Origin: Methanoculleus marisnigri JR1
Lineage (GTDB): Archaea > Halobacteriota > Methanomicrobia > Methanomicrobiales > Methanoculleaceae
NCBI RefSeq assembly: GCF_000015825.1
Contig: NC_009051.1
Location: 1,172,695-1,236,694, forward strand
Reading direction: 5' to 3'
DNA: 64,000 nt
Both the position numbers and the translations under genes were made by a program. The first letter of the stretch is position 1. Each line of letters opens with the position of its first letter. This document shows positions 17,901 through 26,192 of the stretch, one piece after another. The notes below the pieces were generated by a model, which saw nothing but the letters and a program-made list of their open reading frames with translations, had not been told where the DNA came from and searched no databases.

Positions 17901-18754
17901 GCGATGATGTTCTCGCTGAGCGCCGGCGAGACCTGATAATTAGGGGCGTTTGTGATCTGCTGCTCCCCGCCGGAGGGATTATCGAGGTCCATCAGGTAGA
18001 TCTCGGGATCCTGGATGCCGGATCTGTTAAGGTAACACTCCCAGGCTATCTGGCTCCCGTAGAGCGAGGGCCAGGAGTGGCGGAGCCCGGTCCCGGACAC
18101 CTGCATCTTCGTCTCGTCCGCGATGTCGTAGTACCAGGCCCGTTCGTCCGCCTTTTCTATCCAGGCGACGTACTTCTCCGAGAGCGCGGGCTTGACCCCG
18201 GTAGCCCCGTCGGGAATCGTTGTCTTTGCGTCAGCGTCGATGGTGGCCTTCACGGCCCCGGCGGCGATGTCGTAGAGGACGATCTTCGTGTCGCCGCTAC
18301 TGTCGTCGTACCAGGCGACGTAGTTCCCGCGGACGATGGGCAGCCACTGATCGCCTGTGTCGGTGGTGAGTTGTGTCTCTTCACCCGTCGAGCGCTGATA
18401 GAGGTAGATGTCCCAGTTCCCGTTGCGGTCATCCTGCCAGACGATGTAGTCGCCCGAGATGGACGGTTTCTCCTGCGAGGCGTCATCGGATGTTATCCTC
18501 TCGCCGACGCGGGTGGTGGTTAACGGTGGTTTGTTCCGGAATTCGTCTACGGTTCCAAAGTAGATGTCTTTGTTACCGTTTCGATCGTCTTCCCAGACGA
18601 TCATGTCGCCGTCGATATCAGGACGTTCCTGCGCGTTTACGAAGGGGCGATAGATCTCCTCCCCCGACGCCGCTTCCACCGCCATAACCGGCGAGGTCAA
18701 CAGCCCGATGATAACGACTGCGCACAACAGTGCCAGATACGTGTGTTTTGTCAT
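14915..18754 (-). CDS. Giant surface protein: beta-propeller, 8 Ig-like (Big2) repeats, PGF-pre-PGF-type domain, C-terminal anchor
   Basis: 1279 residues. The ATG at 18754 follows a strong aaagggggg site. Signal peptide 1-30. A TolB-like propeller follows (about 35-365) with seven blades, each with a strand like SGDYIVWQDDRNGNWDIY. Next come eight ~88-residue Big2-type Ig-like repeats (core W-x-S-S-x-E-T-V-G-T-I-D, then GTADVTATA). A Gly/Ser linker leads to a PGF-pre-PGF-type domain (SGETFTFSDI, FRATTPGFSIFAI). A Thr/Pro stretch and the hydrophobic tail YAPLLAPLAFLLWARKRR end the protein, like archaeal surface anchors. Almost cysteine-free after the signal peptide (one Cys in a propeller blade). 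It is a tandem paralog of 19110-23195. Probably an S-layer-associated or adhesive protein. Confidence 0.88.
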   Translation of the reverse strand: MTKHTYLALLCAVVIIGLLTSPVMAVEAASGEEIYRPFVNAQERPDIDGDMIVWEDDRNGNKDIYFGTVDEFRNKPPLTTTRVGERITSDDASQEKPSISGDYIVWQDDRNGNWDIYLYQRSTGEETQLTTDTGDQWLPIVRGNYVAWYDDSSGDTKIVLYDIAAGAVKATIDADAKTTIPDGATGVKPALSEKYVAWIEKADERAWYYDIADETKMQVSGTGLRHSWPSLYGSQIAWECYLNRSGIQDPEIYLMDLDNPSGGEQQITNAPNYQVSPALSENIIAWEDMQDGPRGIYMYDLATGGEEMSVFAPEDIYDEQLYPAASGNTIVWQRGTGINSNIYIFIYGSESSEPVVTTITVTPTTPTLAVDETEAFTATVLDQDGVTMTGIDVEWASSNETVGTIDADGVFTALAEGTADVTATAEGVTGEATVTVNGEEPTDPAATRIEITPTTATLAINGTVEFSAIVFDQFDEEMSEVAVEWASSDETVGTVSTEGVFTAHAEGTADVTATAGNATETATVTVSAEELVIDRIEVTSTTATLAIGETEAFTATVRDQFGSAMTGIDVEWASSNETVGTIDADGVFTALAEGTADVTATAENVTGEATVTVTAGATGDPTATRIEITPLTTAATVNGTVNFSATVYDQFDAELPEAEIEWASSNETIGTIDANGTFTALAAGITAVTATAGNASASALVTVNEEEPAEPVLESIRITPPEATLAIGDTQLFIVTARDEDGAVMTDVEIAWTSSDETVGTIDANGTFTALAEGTADVTATAENVTATATITVNDEEPALASIAVAPSAITLAENDTATFTATAFDQFGTSMTDVEINWTGSDETVGTIDADGVFSAVADGTTTITAAAGNITGTAAVTVTTSTSGVAVSPSAIILDLGDEWQFTATVYDLQDNASDPTVNWTSSDEAVGTIDADGLFSALTEGTATITATADNETGTATVTVESSQVATRIEIEPPTATILPEETQAFTATVFDQRDNEMDWIRVTWSSSNPEVGTIDRAGLFGAFAEGSTDVTASVGDVAETAAVTVSATVAPEPTPGSGGSGGSSGGGDSTPSFSAGIRENLRSGETFTFSDISVTSVSSVNVTAASTIPKMMLTVKKAKASSAAEPPAGDVYEYIEITPQWVSQNQIGNATVFFSVPANWLESHNATAEDVVLMRYVNGIWESLETEVIGEENSKYNFRATTPGFSIFAIIASPVSVIASAEELNITAEVTGTPEVTGNVTTEPTTVPATTPTAPLVYAPLLAPLAFLLWARKRR

Positions 18755-18945
18755 TCGTTTCCCCCCTTTGCACGAATCGCTCTCCACCTGCGGGTCCGTG
18801 GGTGCCTACCTGCCGGTAGGCGCGAACGGACTGGCCAAGGCGGGCGCTTACCGGAGCACCCGACAGGTGTGCTGCGTGTTCCGATTTAAAGCCCGGTCAT
18901 AGGGTGGCCGGTGAACGGGTGAAAGGTGGTATAAATATATATCCT
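18755..18945 (-). promoter_or_regulatory. TATA box and ~175-base leader of the first giant surface-protein gene
   Basis: On the minus strand a TATA-like atatatttat lies at 18931-18942, some 180 bases before the ATG at 18754. The TATA region and much of the leader are similar to the segment upstream of the paralog at 19110-23195 (TATA 23364-23375). A long, conserved leader could be regulatory. Apart from this, nothing is seen between 18755 and 19109. Confidence 0.5.
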
Positions 18946-19095
18946 TTACGGTGATTTATTCATGGAATTTTATAATAAAAACCAGAATACTTTATCCGCC
19001 TGTATGGCCGCAGGGGGATCCGAACAGGTCCTCGTTACCATCTCGATGGAGAGAGGTGACTGGGGCAGCACCTGGCCGAACCGTCCCCGAGCGTC

Positions 19096-19109
19096 AAAAA
19101 AAAAGAGAT
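19096..19109 (-). terminator. T-run terminator of the cysteine-rich surface-protein gene
   Basis: Nine consecutive T on the minus strand (19096-19104), a few bases after the stop codon at 19110-19112. Confidence 0.55.
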
Positions 19110-22100
19110 TTAGTGGTTCTTTCTCGCCCAGAGGAGGAAGGCCAGCGGCGCGAGGAAGGGTGCGTAGACGAGCGGTGCTGCAGGCGTCGTCGTCGCTGCG
19201 ACGGGTGGTTCGGTCGTCATCGTCTCCGCCCCTTCGGGCGTCCCGGTAGCCTCCGTCGTGACGTTCGTCTCCGTCGTCATGGTCGCGTTCTCCGGCATTG
19301 CGGCGATGGCGAAGGTGGAGAACCCGGGGGTGGTCGCCTGGAAGTGGTAATTCCCGTTCTCTTCACCGATGACCTCGGTCTCCAGGATCTGCCATCCGCC
19401 GTCGACGTAGCGCATGAGCCTGACATCCTCCGGGAGCATGCCGTGCTCCTCGAGCCACTTCGCCGGGACGATGAAGGTCAACGTCGCGCCGCCGATCTGG
19501 TTCGGGTTCGCCCACGAGAGGCTGATCTCGACGTACTCGTAGGTGCTGCCGCCGGGAGGCGACGCCGGGTTGGGGCACCCCGTCTCCTTCACGGTCAGCA
19601 GCAGCTTCGGGATGTTGTCGGACGCCGTGATGGCGATGCTGCCGATCGACGTGATGTCGATACCCGAGAACGTGTGCGTCTCGCCGCCCTTCAGGTCCTC
19701 GCAGGCCCCTGCGAAGAAGGTGGGGCCGGTATCGCCGCCGCCGTCGCTTGAGGCGCTTCCGGTCGATCCGCCGTTGTTCCCTGGCGTGGGATCGATCGTG
19801 GGCGCCGCCGTGACGGTGACCGATGCCGTTTCTTCAACGCCGCCGGCACACGCCGTCACGTGCGTGAAGCCCTGCGAGAACGCTGCGAAGAGGCCGGCCC
19901 GGTCGATCGTGCCGACATCGTCGTTGGAGCACGACCAGGCTACCCTGACCCAGTCCATCTCGTTGTCGCACTGGTCGAATACCGTGGCCGTGAACTCCCG
20001 GGTTCCTCCGGCCGTGAGCGTGGCTTCAAGCGGTTCGACCTCGATGCAGGCCGGAACCGGGAGCGAGGGCAGAACGGTCACGCAGGCGGAGCCACAGACT
20101 CCGTCGGCCGATGCGATGAGTTGCACCTCGCCGTCGCAGAGCGCGGTGAAGACGCCGCACTCGTTGATGGTGCCGACGCACGGATCGCTGCTCTCCCAGG
20201 TCACATTGGCGTCCATGGGAAGACCGTACTGGTCGAATCCCCTGGCGGTGAGCGCCAGGCAGTTCCCGGCAGGGATGCAGAAGTCGGGCGGGCTGACCTC
20301 GATCCGCGTAAGTTCCGGTGCCGTCGAGCTGACGGTCACCGCCGCGGTTCCGGTCGCGGTCTCGTTCTCTCCGTCAACGGTTGCGGTGACGGACGTGGTG
20401 CCGCTGGCGAGAGCGGTGAAGAGGCCGTCTGCGTCGATCTCGCCGATCTCCGGGTCGGCGCACGACCAGGTCACGGTAGAACCTACGTTGTCCTGCAAGT
20501 CATACGCGTCTGCATTGTCCTGCAGGTCATACACGGTCGCGGTGAACTGCCACTCGTCCCCGGGATCCAGGATGATCGCCGACGGGGAGACCACGACACC
20601 TGCGGATTCATTGGTGACCTCTACGTCCGCCGTCCCGTTGACGCCGTCTGCCGAAGCGATAACGGTCGTGGTGCCCGCGGCGAGAGCCGCGAAGAACCCG
20701 GTATCGTCGATCTCGCCGACGGTCTCATCGCTGCACGACCAGTTGATCTCGATGTCGGGCATCTCGCAGCCGTCCTGGTCGAGAGCGGTCGCGGTGAACG
20801 TCGCGGTGTCATTTTCGGCGAGCGTGATTGCCGCCGGGGTGACGACGATGCTGGAGAGGACCGGGTCGTCACAGTTCACGGTGACGGTTGCGGTTCCTTC
20901 GGCACAGTCTCCGCATGCGGTGATGGTCGCCGTGCCCGCGGCGAGAGCGGTGAAGACGCCGCACTCGTTGATGGTGCCGACGCACTCGTCGCTGCACTCC
21001 CAGGTTACTCTTGCGTCCTCGACGATCTTACCGGACCGGTCGAACGCGACGGCGTCGAACTCCAGTTCGTCGCCGACCTCGAGCGTGGCCGCGGACGGCA
21101 CGACCGCGATCTTTGCGAGCGCAGGGCATTCGCTGATAGTGATGGTCGCGGCCTCGGAGAAGTCGCCTGCCGTTCCGGTTACGGTCGCCGTACCCGCGGC
21201 AAGGGCGGTGAAGCATCCGTTCGCGTCGATGGTGCCGACGCCCTCGTCGCTGCACGACCAGGCGATCTCACCGGCGGACATGGTGTTGCCGTTCTGGTCA
21301 TAGGCCGTCACGATGAATCTCTGGATGTCGTCGACGTCCAGGGTGGCCCGGGACGGCGTGACCGTGATGTTCGTGAGCACCTGTTCGCCGGGGTCATCTG
21401 TGCTGACGGTGACGCCCGCGGTTCCGGAGGCTTCCCCGGCCGTCGCGGTGACGGTTGCGGTGCCTTCGGTCTTCGCGGTGAAGAGGCCGTCCGTGTCGAT
21501 GGTGCCGACGGTCTCGTCGCTGCACGACCAGTCGACCGCAACACCGGCCATCTCGCCGCCGAACTGGTCGCGGACGGTTGCCGTGAACTGCTGTGTGGCG
21601 TCGACCTTGAGCGTGGCGGTGGGCGGTTCGATCGCGATGGTATCTGCGACCGGCGTTTCGGTGCTGACGGTGACGGCCGCCGTTCCGGTGACGTCGCCTG
21701 CGGACGCGGTGACGGTCGCGGTGCCGCTGGTGAGAGCGGTGAAGATACCGTCCGTGTCGATCTCGCCGACGGTCTCGTCGCTGCACGACCAGTCGATCGC
21801 AACGCCGGTCATCTCTTCTCCGAACTGGTCAAAAGCGGTTGCCGCGAACTGTTGCGTGCCGTTGACCGCGAGCGTGACGGTGGTCGGTTTGACCGTGATG
21901 CTCGTCAGTTCAGGCTCATCATCGATGACCGTGACGGTCGCGGTTGCGGTGATGCCGCCAGCCGACGCGACGACGGTCGTCGTGCCTGCTTCGTAAGCAA
22001 TGAAGTAGCCGCCGGAATCGACGAATCCGACGGTTCCGTTGTCGCACGACCAGGAGACCTCCAGATTGGGCATGGCTTCATCGTTCTCGTCGTAGCAGGT

Positions 22101-23195
22101 GGCGTTGAACTTCATCTCATCGCTGATATCCAGCGTAGCTTCAGACGGTTCAACCTCGATCCTCGCGACCACGCCCGGCTCTCCTTCGGGATCGTAGATG
22201 AACGCGTAGAGGTCTGAGGTGGTATCGCGGGCTTTCTGCCAGACGATCATGTTTCCGCTGGCGGCGGGGTAGAGTTGTTCGCCGCCGGCGGTGGGTACGG
22301 CCATCTCCTCACCGTCGGGGAGGTGGCTGAGGTCGTACATGTAGATGCTTCTCGGTGCGTCCCGCTTGTCCTCCCACGCGACTATCTGTCCGGTGAGCGC
22401 CGGCGCAACCTGTTCGGAGCCGTCGGAGGTGATCCTATGCTCCCCTTCGAACGGGTCGTCGAGATTGGTCATGTAGATGTCGGGGCTCGCATTCCGGTTA
22501 TCCTCCCAGGCTATGATGCCCCCGTAGAGCGAGGGCCAGGACTGAATCGCTGTGTTCGCGGATACCGGCCCTTTCATCTCACCGGCGGCGATGTCGTAGT
22601 AATGAACCCTTTCGTCTGCTTCTTCGACCCAGGCGACGTACTTCTCCGAGAGTGCGGGCTTGAACTCGGTGCTCCCGCCGGGGATCGTTGTCTTCGCGTC
22701 GCACTCGATGACATCTTTCACGCTGCCGGCGGCGATGTCGTAGAGGACGATGTTGGTATCGCCGCTGCTGTCGTCGTACCAGGCAACGTAGTTCCCGCGG
22801 ACGATCGGCAGCCACTGGTCGCCTGTGTCGTCGGTGAGTTGTGTTTCTTCACCCGTCGAGCGCTGATAGAGGTAGATATCCCAGTCCCCGTTCCGGTCGT
22901 CCTGCCAGACGATGTAGTCACCCGAGATGGACGGCCTCTCCTGCGAGGCGGGATCGCTGGTTATCCGGTCGCCGGTATAACCGGGTGTATCCGAGAAGTA
23001 GATGTCCTTGTTTCCGTTCCGGCCGTCTTCCCAGACGACCATGTTCCCGTCGACGTCGGGGTTCTCCTGCGACCCGGGGAAGACGGCAAAGGGTACCAGT
23101 TCTCCCGGAGCAATCTTTGCCGCCATAACCGGCGACGCCAGCAGCCCGACGATGACGACTGCACAAAGCAGCGTCAGATACGTGCGTTTTTTCAT
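19110..23195 (-). CDS. Giant cysteine-rich surface protein, paralog with propeller and 9 Ig-like repeats
   Basis: 1361 residues, same architecture as 14915-18754. Signal peptide (KKRTYLTLLCAVVIVGLL), seven-bladed TolB-like propeller (about 35-365), nine Big2-type Ig repeats, Gly/Ser linker, PGF-pre-PGF-type domain (FHFQATTPGFSTFAI region), Thr/Pro stretch and hydrophobic tail ending LLWARKNH. The repeats read W-S-C-S-D-E-T-V-G where the paralog has W-x-S-S. Eight of nine repeats carry this Cys, and repeats 5, 8 and 9 hold four to seven Cys each, about 30 in the mature protein. Repeat 7 also has an internal nine-residue tandem duplication (YDLQDN). The ATG at 23195 follows aaggggg. An extracellular disulfide-stabilised or metal-binding variant is plausible. 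Confidence 0.88.
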   Translation of the reverse strand: MKKRTYLTLLCAVVIVGLLASPVMAAKIAPGELVPFAVFPGSQENPDVDGNMVVWEDGRNGNKDIYFSDTPGYTGDRITSDPASQERPSISGDYIVWQDDRNGDWDIYLYQRSTGEETQLTDDTGDQWLPIVRGNYVAWYDDSSGDTNIVLYDIAAGSVKDVIECDAKTTIPGGSTEFKPALSEKYVAWVEEADERVHYYDIAAGEMKGPVSANTAIQSWPSLYGGIIAWEDNRNASPDIYMTNLDDPFEGEHRITSDGSEQVAPALTGQIVAWEDKRDAPRSIYMYDLSHLPDGEEMAVPTAGGEQLYPAASGNMIVWQKARDTTSDLYAFIYDPEGEPGVVARIEVEPSEATLDISDEMKFNATCYDENDEAMPNLEVSWSCDNGTVGFVDSGGYFIAYEAGTTTVVASAGGITATATVTVIDDEPELTSITVKPTTVTLAVNGTQQFAATAFDQFGEEMTGVAIDWSCSDETVGEIDTDGIFTALTSGTATVTASAGDVTGTAAVTVSTETPVADTIAIEPPTATLKVDATQQFTATVRDQFGGEMAGVAVDWSCSDETVGTIDTDGLFTAKTEGTATVTATAGEASGTAGVTVSTDDPGEQVLTNITVTPSRATLDVDDIQRFIVTAYDQNGNTMSAGEIAWSCSDEGVGTIDANGCFTALAAGTATVTGTAGDFSEAATITISECPALAKIAVVPSAATLEVGDELEFDAVAFDRSGKIVEDARVTWECSDECVGTINECGVFTALAAGTATITACGDCAEGTATVTVNCDDPVLSSIVVTPAAITLAENDTATFTATALDQDGCEMPDIEINWSCSDETVGEIDDTGFFAALAAGTTTVIASADGVNGTADVEVTNESAGVVVSPSAIILDPGDEWQFTATVYDLQDNADAYDLQDNVGSTVTWSCADPEIGEIDADGLFTALASGTTSVTATVDGENETATGTAAVTVSSTAPELTRIEVSPPDFCIPAGNCLALTARGFDQYGLPMDANVTWESSDPCVGTINECGVFTALCDGEVQLIASADGVCGSACVTVLPSLPVPACIEVEPLEATLTAGGTREFTATVFDQCDNEMDWVRVAWSCSNDDVGTIDRAGLFAAFSQGFTHVTACAGGVEETASVTVTAAPTIDPTPGNNGGSTGSASSDGGGDTGPTFFAGACEDLKGGETHTFSGIDITSIGSIAITASDNIPKLLLTVKETGCPNPASPPGGSTYEYVEISLSWANPNQIGGATLTFIVPAKWLEEHGMLPEDVRLMRYVDGGWQILETEVIGEENGNYHFQATTPGFSTFAIAAMPENATMTTETNVTTEATGTPEGAETMTTEPPVAATTTPAAPLVYAPFLAPLAFLLWARKNH

Positions 23196-23400
23196 TTTTT
23201 CCCCCTTGACAATCGCTCCCTGTCCGCGGACGGCGGCGCAGACCTCACGGTAGCGCAAACAGGCTGGCTAAAGCAGGTGCTCGCCGGGGCGTCCGGCAGA
23301 CGGAGAGCGAATTTCGATTTAAGACCCGGTCATATGGTAGCCGGTGAATGGGTGGATAGCGGTATAAATATATATCTTTTACGGTGATTTATTCTTAAAT
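23196..23400 (-). promoter_or_regulatory. TATA box and leader of the cysteine-rich surface-protein gene
   Basis: TATA-like sequence at 23364-23375 (minus strand), inside a ~60-base block nearly identical to 18915-18975. The leader between TATA and ATG (about 170 bases) is recognisably related to that of the paralog. Nothing gene-like is seen from 23400 to 23652. Confidence 0.5.
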
Positions 23401-23652
23401 TTTTATAATAAAAAAAGGGATCTCTCAGGCGTCCTTACGGGCAGAGGGGGATCCGGAAGGGGCCTTCTCCGGCTGTTGTCTGACGGATCGCGGGGAGGTA
23501 GCCCGGGGCGTGTATTCGCCCTGGAATCGATAAGGCCGGTAATTTTTCACCCAAATCCCCGCAGAAGAACCGGCGGCCGTATCCGGTCGGCGCATGCGGG
23601 GGTTACAGACGCCGCACTCCGGGAGGAGTATGAGAATGCCAACCCCCTGTTC

Positions 23653-23991
23653 TCAGAGCGGGAAGATCGCGTACTGGATGTACCAGATGTGCTGCACCGC
23701 GGGTATCCAGAAGTGATAGCCCTCCCAGCAGCCGGTGGCGAACCGGAAGTCGACGACGAGTTCCCACGCGAGCGGAAAGAGCATCAGCACCGGGACGGCG
23801 TAGGCGAAGAGGCGGGGGGAGGCCCGGCGGGCGAGCACGGCGGCATAGAGCGCCGCAACACCGGGCAGGGAAATAACGGTAGATACTACGGACCACAGCA
23901 ACTTCCAGAGGATTGTGATCGGGAGCCACCGTTGCAGGCAGACCTTCAGGATCTGCCTTTTGGTGACCTGAACTTCTGTTTTGTTCCGCAT
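23653..23991 (-). pseudogene. 3' fragment of a multi-helix membrane protein gene (copy 1)
   Basis: The last ~80 codons (YAAVLARRASPRLFAYAV, then FPLAWELVVDFRFATG and WYIQYAIFPL-stop) are nearly identical to the end of the gene at 24993-25757. Upstream of about 23890 the similarity fades into unrelated sequence (MRNKTEVQVTKRQ). As it stands it could encode 112 residues with two or three helices, but it looks like a truncated duplicate. The family resembles archaeal polytopic glycosyltransferase-like membrane proteins, which I cannot confirm. Confidence 0.7.
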
Positions 23992-24114
23992 TTCAACCGT
24001 CCAGTCTGGAAACAATCGTAAAGAGTTTAATTGTTGAAACACCAGTATTTTTACAGAATTCGTATCTTCGGCAGCCCACGGCCGTTTTCTGAGGTGATAA
24101 TTATACCAGAGATC

Positions 24115-24792
24115 ATGCCCTCCCCCAGGGGAGTTAATATCTACATCGACGAATCCGGGGATCTTGGATTTACTGGAGAGCTCTCTCCCTACTTTATCAT
24201 CGCAGCAATAATCGCACAGGGCCCGGAACAGGTTCAAAAATGTAGGACCTGTATGAAACGAACCATGAGAAAACTCCCAAAGAAGTACAAAAATATTGCA
24301 GAACTCAAATATCACAATACAGATGATACGTACAGGAGGCGTATTTTAGAGGATTTTTCAAAAACAGAGATTGAAATTGCATATGTGGTTCTCAGGAAAG
24401 AACAGGTTTACGATAATCTAAGGAATAACCGTCAGATATTGTATAATTATCTCACAGGCTCGCTTGTTGCAAATATAATCTCGAAATACGGATTTTCCCA
24501 TGAAATTAATGTGATCATAGATAAGTCTCTTGATGGAGTGAGCCGGGAAGAGTTCGACAAATACCTTATATATCGCTCTCTGGATCGAGACAATTCGTAT
24601 CACACGGGAAACTATCAATTAGAAGTAACCCATGTTGATTCGAAACAGAACCTCTGCGTACAGGCAGTTGATTTCATAGCAGGAGCGATCCATAGACATT
24701 ATAGAGGACATGCGCCCATGGCAGATCACTATCACATCATCGAAGGAAATATAACGGTTGTCCTTGATTATTTCAAAGGCCGTCAAAAGTAG
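24115..24792 (+). CDS. DUF3800 family protein
   Basis: 225 residues from the ATG at 24115, which puts the family motif NIYIDESGDLGF near the N-terminus as usual. A TTG at 24031 would add 28 residues. DUF3800 features present: the DESGD acidic motif, FIIAAII strand, KRTMRKLPKKY, INVIIDKS and the C-terminal QAVDFIAGAIHRHY. The fold is related to RNase H-like enzymes and members often sit in mobile or defence regions. AT-rich compared with flanking genes, with different codon use (many aaa, ata, aga), so probably acquired. It lies between two partial copies of one membrane gene. A small hairpin (24825-24838, ccgcct/aggcgg) follows. Confidence 0.85.
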   Translation: MPSPRGVNIYIDESGDLGFTGELSPYFIIAAIIAQGPEQVQKCRTCMKRTMRKLPKKYKNIAELKYHNTDDTYRRRILEDFSKTEIEIAYVVLRKEQVYDNLRNNRQILYNYLTGSLVANIISKYGFSHEINVIIDKSLDGVSREEFDKYLIYRSLDRDNSYHTGNYQLEVTHVDSKQNLCVQAVDFIAGAIHRHYRGHAPMADHYHIIEGNITVVLDYFKGRQK

Positions 24793-24992
24793 AAAATAGT
24801 GACCCCTTCCTTACTTTGTCCCACCCGCCTCAAGGCGGCCTCATCCTTTTCAGGAAGGATTTACTCACTACGGTGCATGGTATGTATGTATGACATATAA
24901 GCTTATCGAGGAGTTGCTTCTGTCCTTTCGGCGGGGTTTTCCAGAACGCCCCCAACGAAATGAGAGGCAAACCTATTAGGGATTTTCATCCT

Positions 24993-25757
24993 TCACAGCG
25001 GGAAGAGCGCGTACTGGATGTACCAGATGTGCTGCACCGCGGGTATCCAGAAGTGGTAGCCCTCCCAGCAGCTGGTGGCGAACCGGAAGTCGACGACGAC
25101 CTCCCAGGCAAGCGGGAAGAGCATCACCACCGGGACGGCGTAGGCGAGAAGGCGGGGGGAGGCTCGGCGGGCGAGGACGGCGACATACAGCACCGCGGCT
25201 CCGGCGAGGAAGATGCAGGTGAGGGTCGTGACGAACGTGACCTGCCCCGCGTGGTTCTGGCTGGCGATGACCTGGAGGACGATGAAGATGAGCGGGAGGT
25301 CGATGACCGCGAGCCAGAAGAGGGTCTTGAGGGATTCCCGCACCTCGTCGCCATCCATCCCGGCGTGCTTCAGGGCATAGACCCCGATGACGAGCATGGG
25401 AAGATAGGCCGGGGAGAGGTAACGCATGTCGGGGATGATACCGGGGCTTGCCGACATTCCGGGGATGGAGCGGGCGTAGGTGAGCACCACCAGGACGGCG
25501 GCGAGGGCGAAGAAGGCGAGGAGCCGAGCGTCCCGTGAGTCGATCCCGGTCGATCTCCGGCGGATGATGGCGTAGCCGATTACTCCGGCGAGGAGGAGGG
25601 CGAAGAACGAGACCGGCGAGACCTGGAAGAACGCGGCGGATCCGGCACGGGGCGTTTGAGGTACGTGTTGTACCCGACATGGGTTGTGGTCGTGGGGAGG
25701 TTCGTCGGGAACGAGTCGTGAATATTGTTTGATAGGACGGTTTGAGGGGGTTGATTA
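24993..25757 (-). pseudogene. Truncated, probably frameshifted multi-helix membrane protein gene (copy 2)
   Basis: The frame ending at 24993 encodes about five membrane helices (SFFALLLAGVIGYAII, LLAFFALAAVLVVLTYARS, PMLVIGVYAL, LPLIFIVLQVIAS, LTCIFLAGAAVLYVAVL) and ends WYIQYALFPL. Near 25640 the plausible upstream coding, NIHDSFPTNLPTTTTHVGYN followed by TYLKRPV, lies in a different frame, so a one-base shift separates the parts. Homology-like coding stops near 25757. A GTG at 25490 could still start a 165-residue protein. I read it as a decayed C-terminal part of a larger polytopic membrane protein. Confidence 0.6.
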
Positions 25758-26192
25758 CTTTTTTTCTGGTGTGGGGGCTCCCCTGCCCGCTGTTGGTTCC
25801 CTGTGACCTGTGTTTTTTAATAGCGGAGGATTGAGAGAGGAGGCTTGTGCTTCATCAGCGCAAACGATTCTCGGCCTCCGCCCAGTCGCCCTCCCATGCA
25901 CAGATTTTGGGTGGATATCGCCATTGGGGGAGGGGCTGACGGGGAGGGGGGAGCATCCCCCCTCCCCTGTCTCCAACTCGTATCTACGATGCTCACGCTC
26001 TACGCTTCAGCCAATTGTTCCCTCACGAGTTGATAGCCGCAAGCCCCACCCCTCCCGGCCTCCGGCCTCCTCCCCCGCCCCTTGGGGCGGGGGCAGTGCG
26101 TGGCGATAGCCGATGGAAAGCCGTGCAAGAGTCTGTGTGACCGATAAGTGTGTGAGCACCGTTAAAGAGATTCAACCAGAATAAAGGGATGA
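25758..26192. other. Gene-free GC-rich region with two perfect hairpins
   Basis: No convincing coding sequence. It contains a perfect 12-bp inverted repeat at 25941-25967 (ggggagggggga, loop gca, tccccccctcccc-type arm) and a perfect 10-bp one at 26072-26093 (cccccgcccc, loop tt, ggggcggggg). A T-rich tract lies at 25757-25765. Either hairpin could stabilise a transcript end or be part of a dispersed repeat. Confidence 0.5.

Noticed and set aside
18755-18930. GEMM (cyclic di-GMP) riboswitch
   Set aside because: A superficial gcgcaaa...ggctaa pattern exists only on the plus strand in the paralogous leader (23255-23290), opposite to the genes it would control, and the tetraloop receptor is not convincing.
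25810-26109. 99-codon plus-strand frame in the hairpin region
   Set aside because: Pro/Ser-rich translation of GC tracts, no start site features, and it contains both hairpins.
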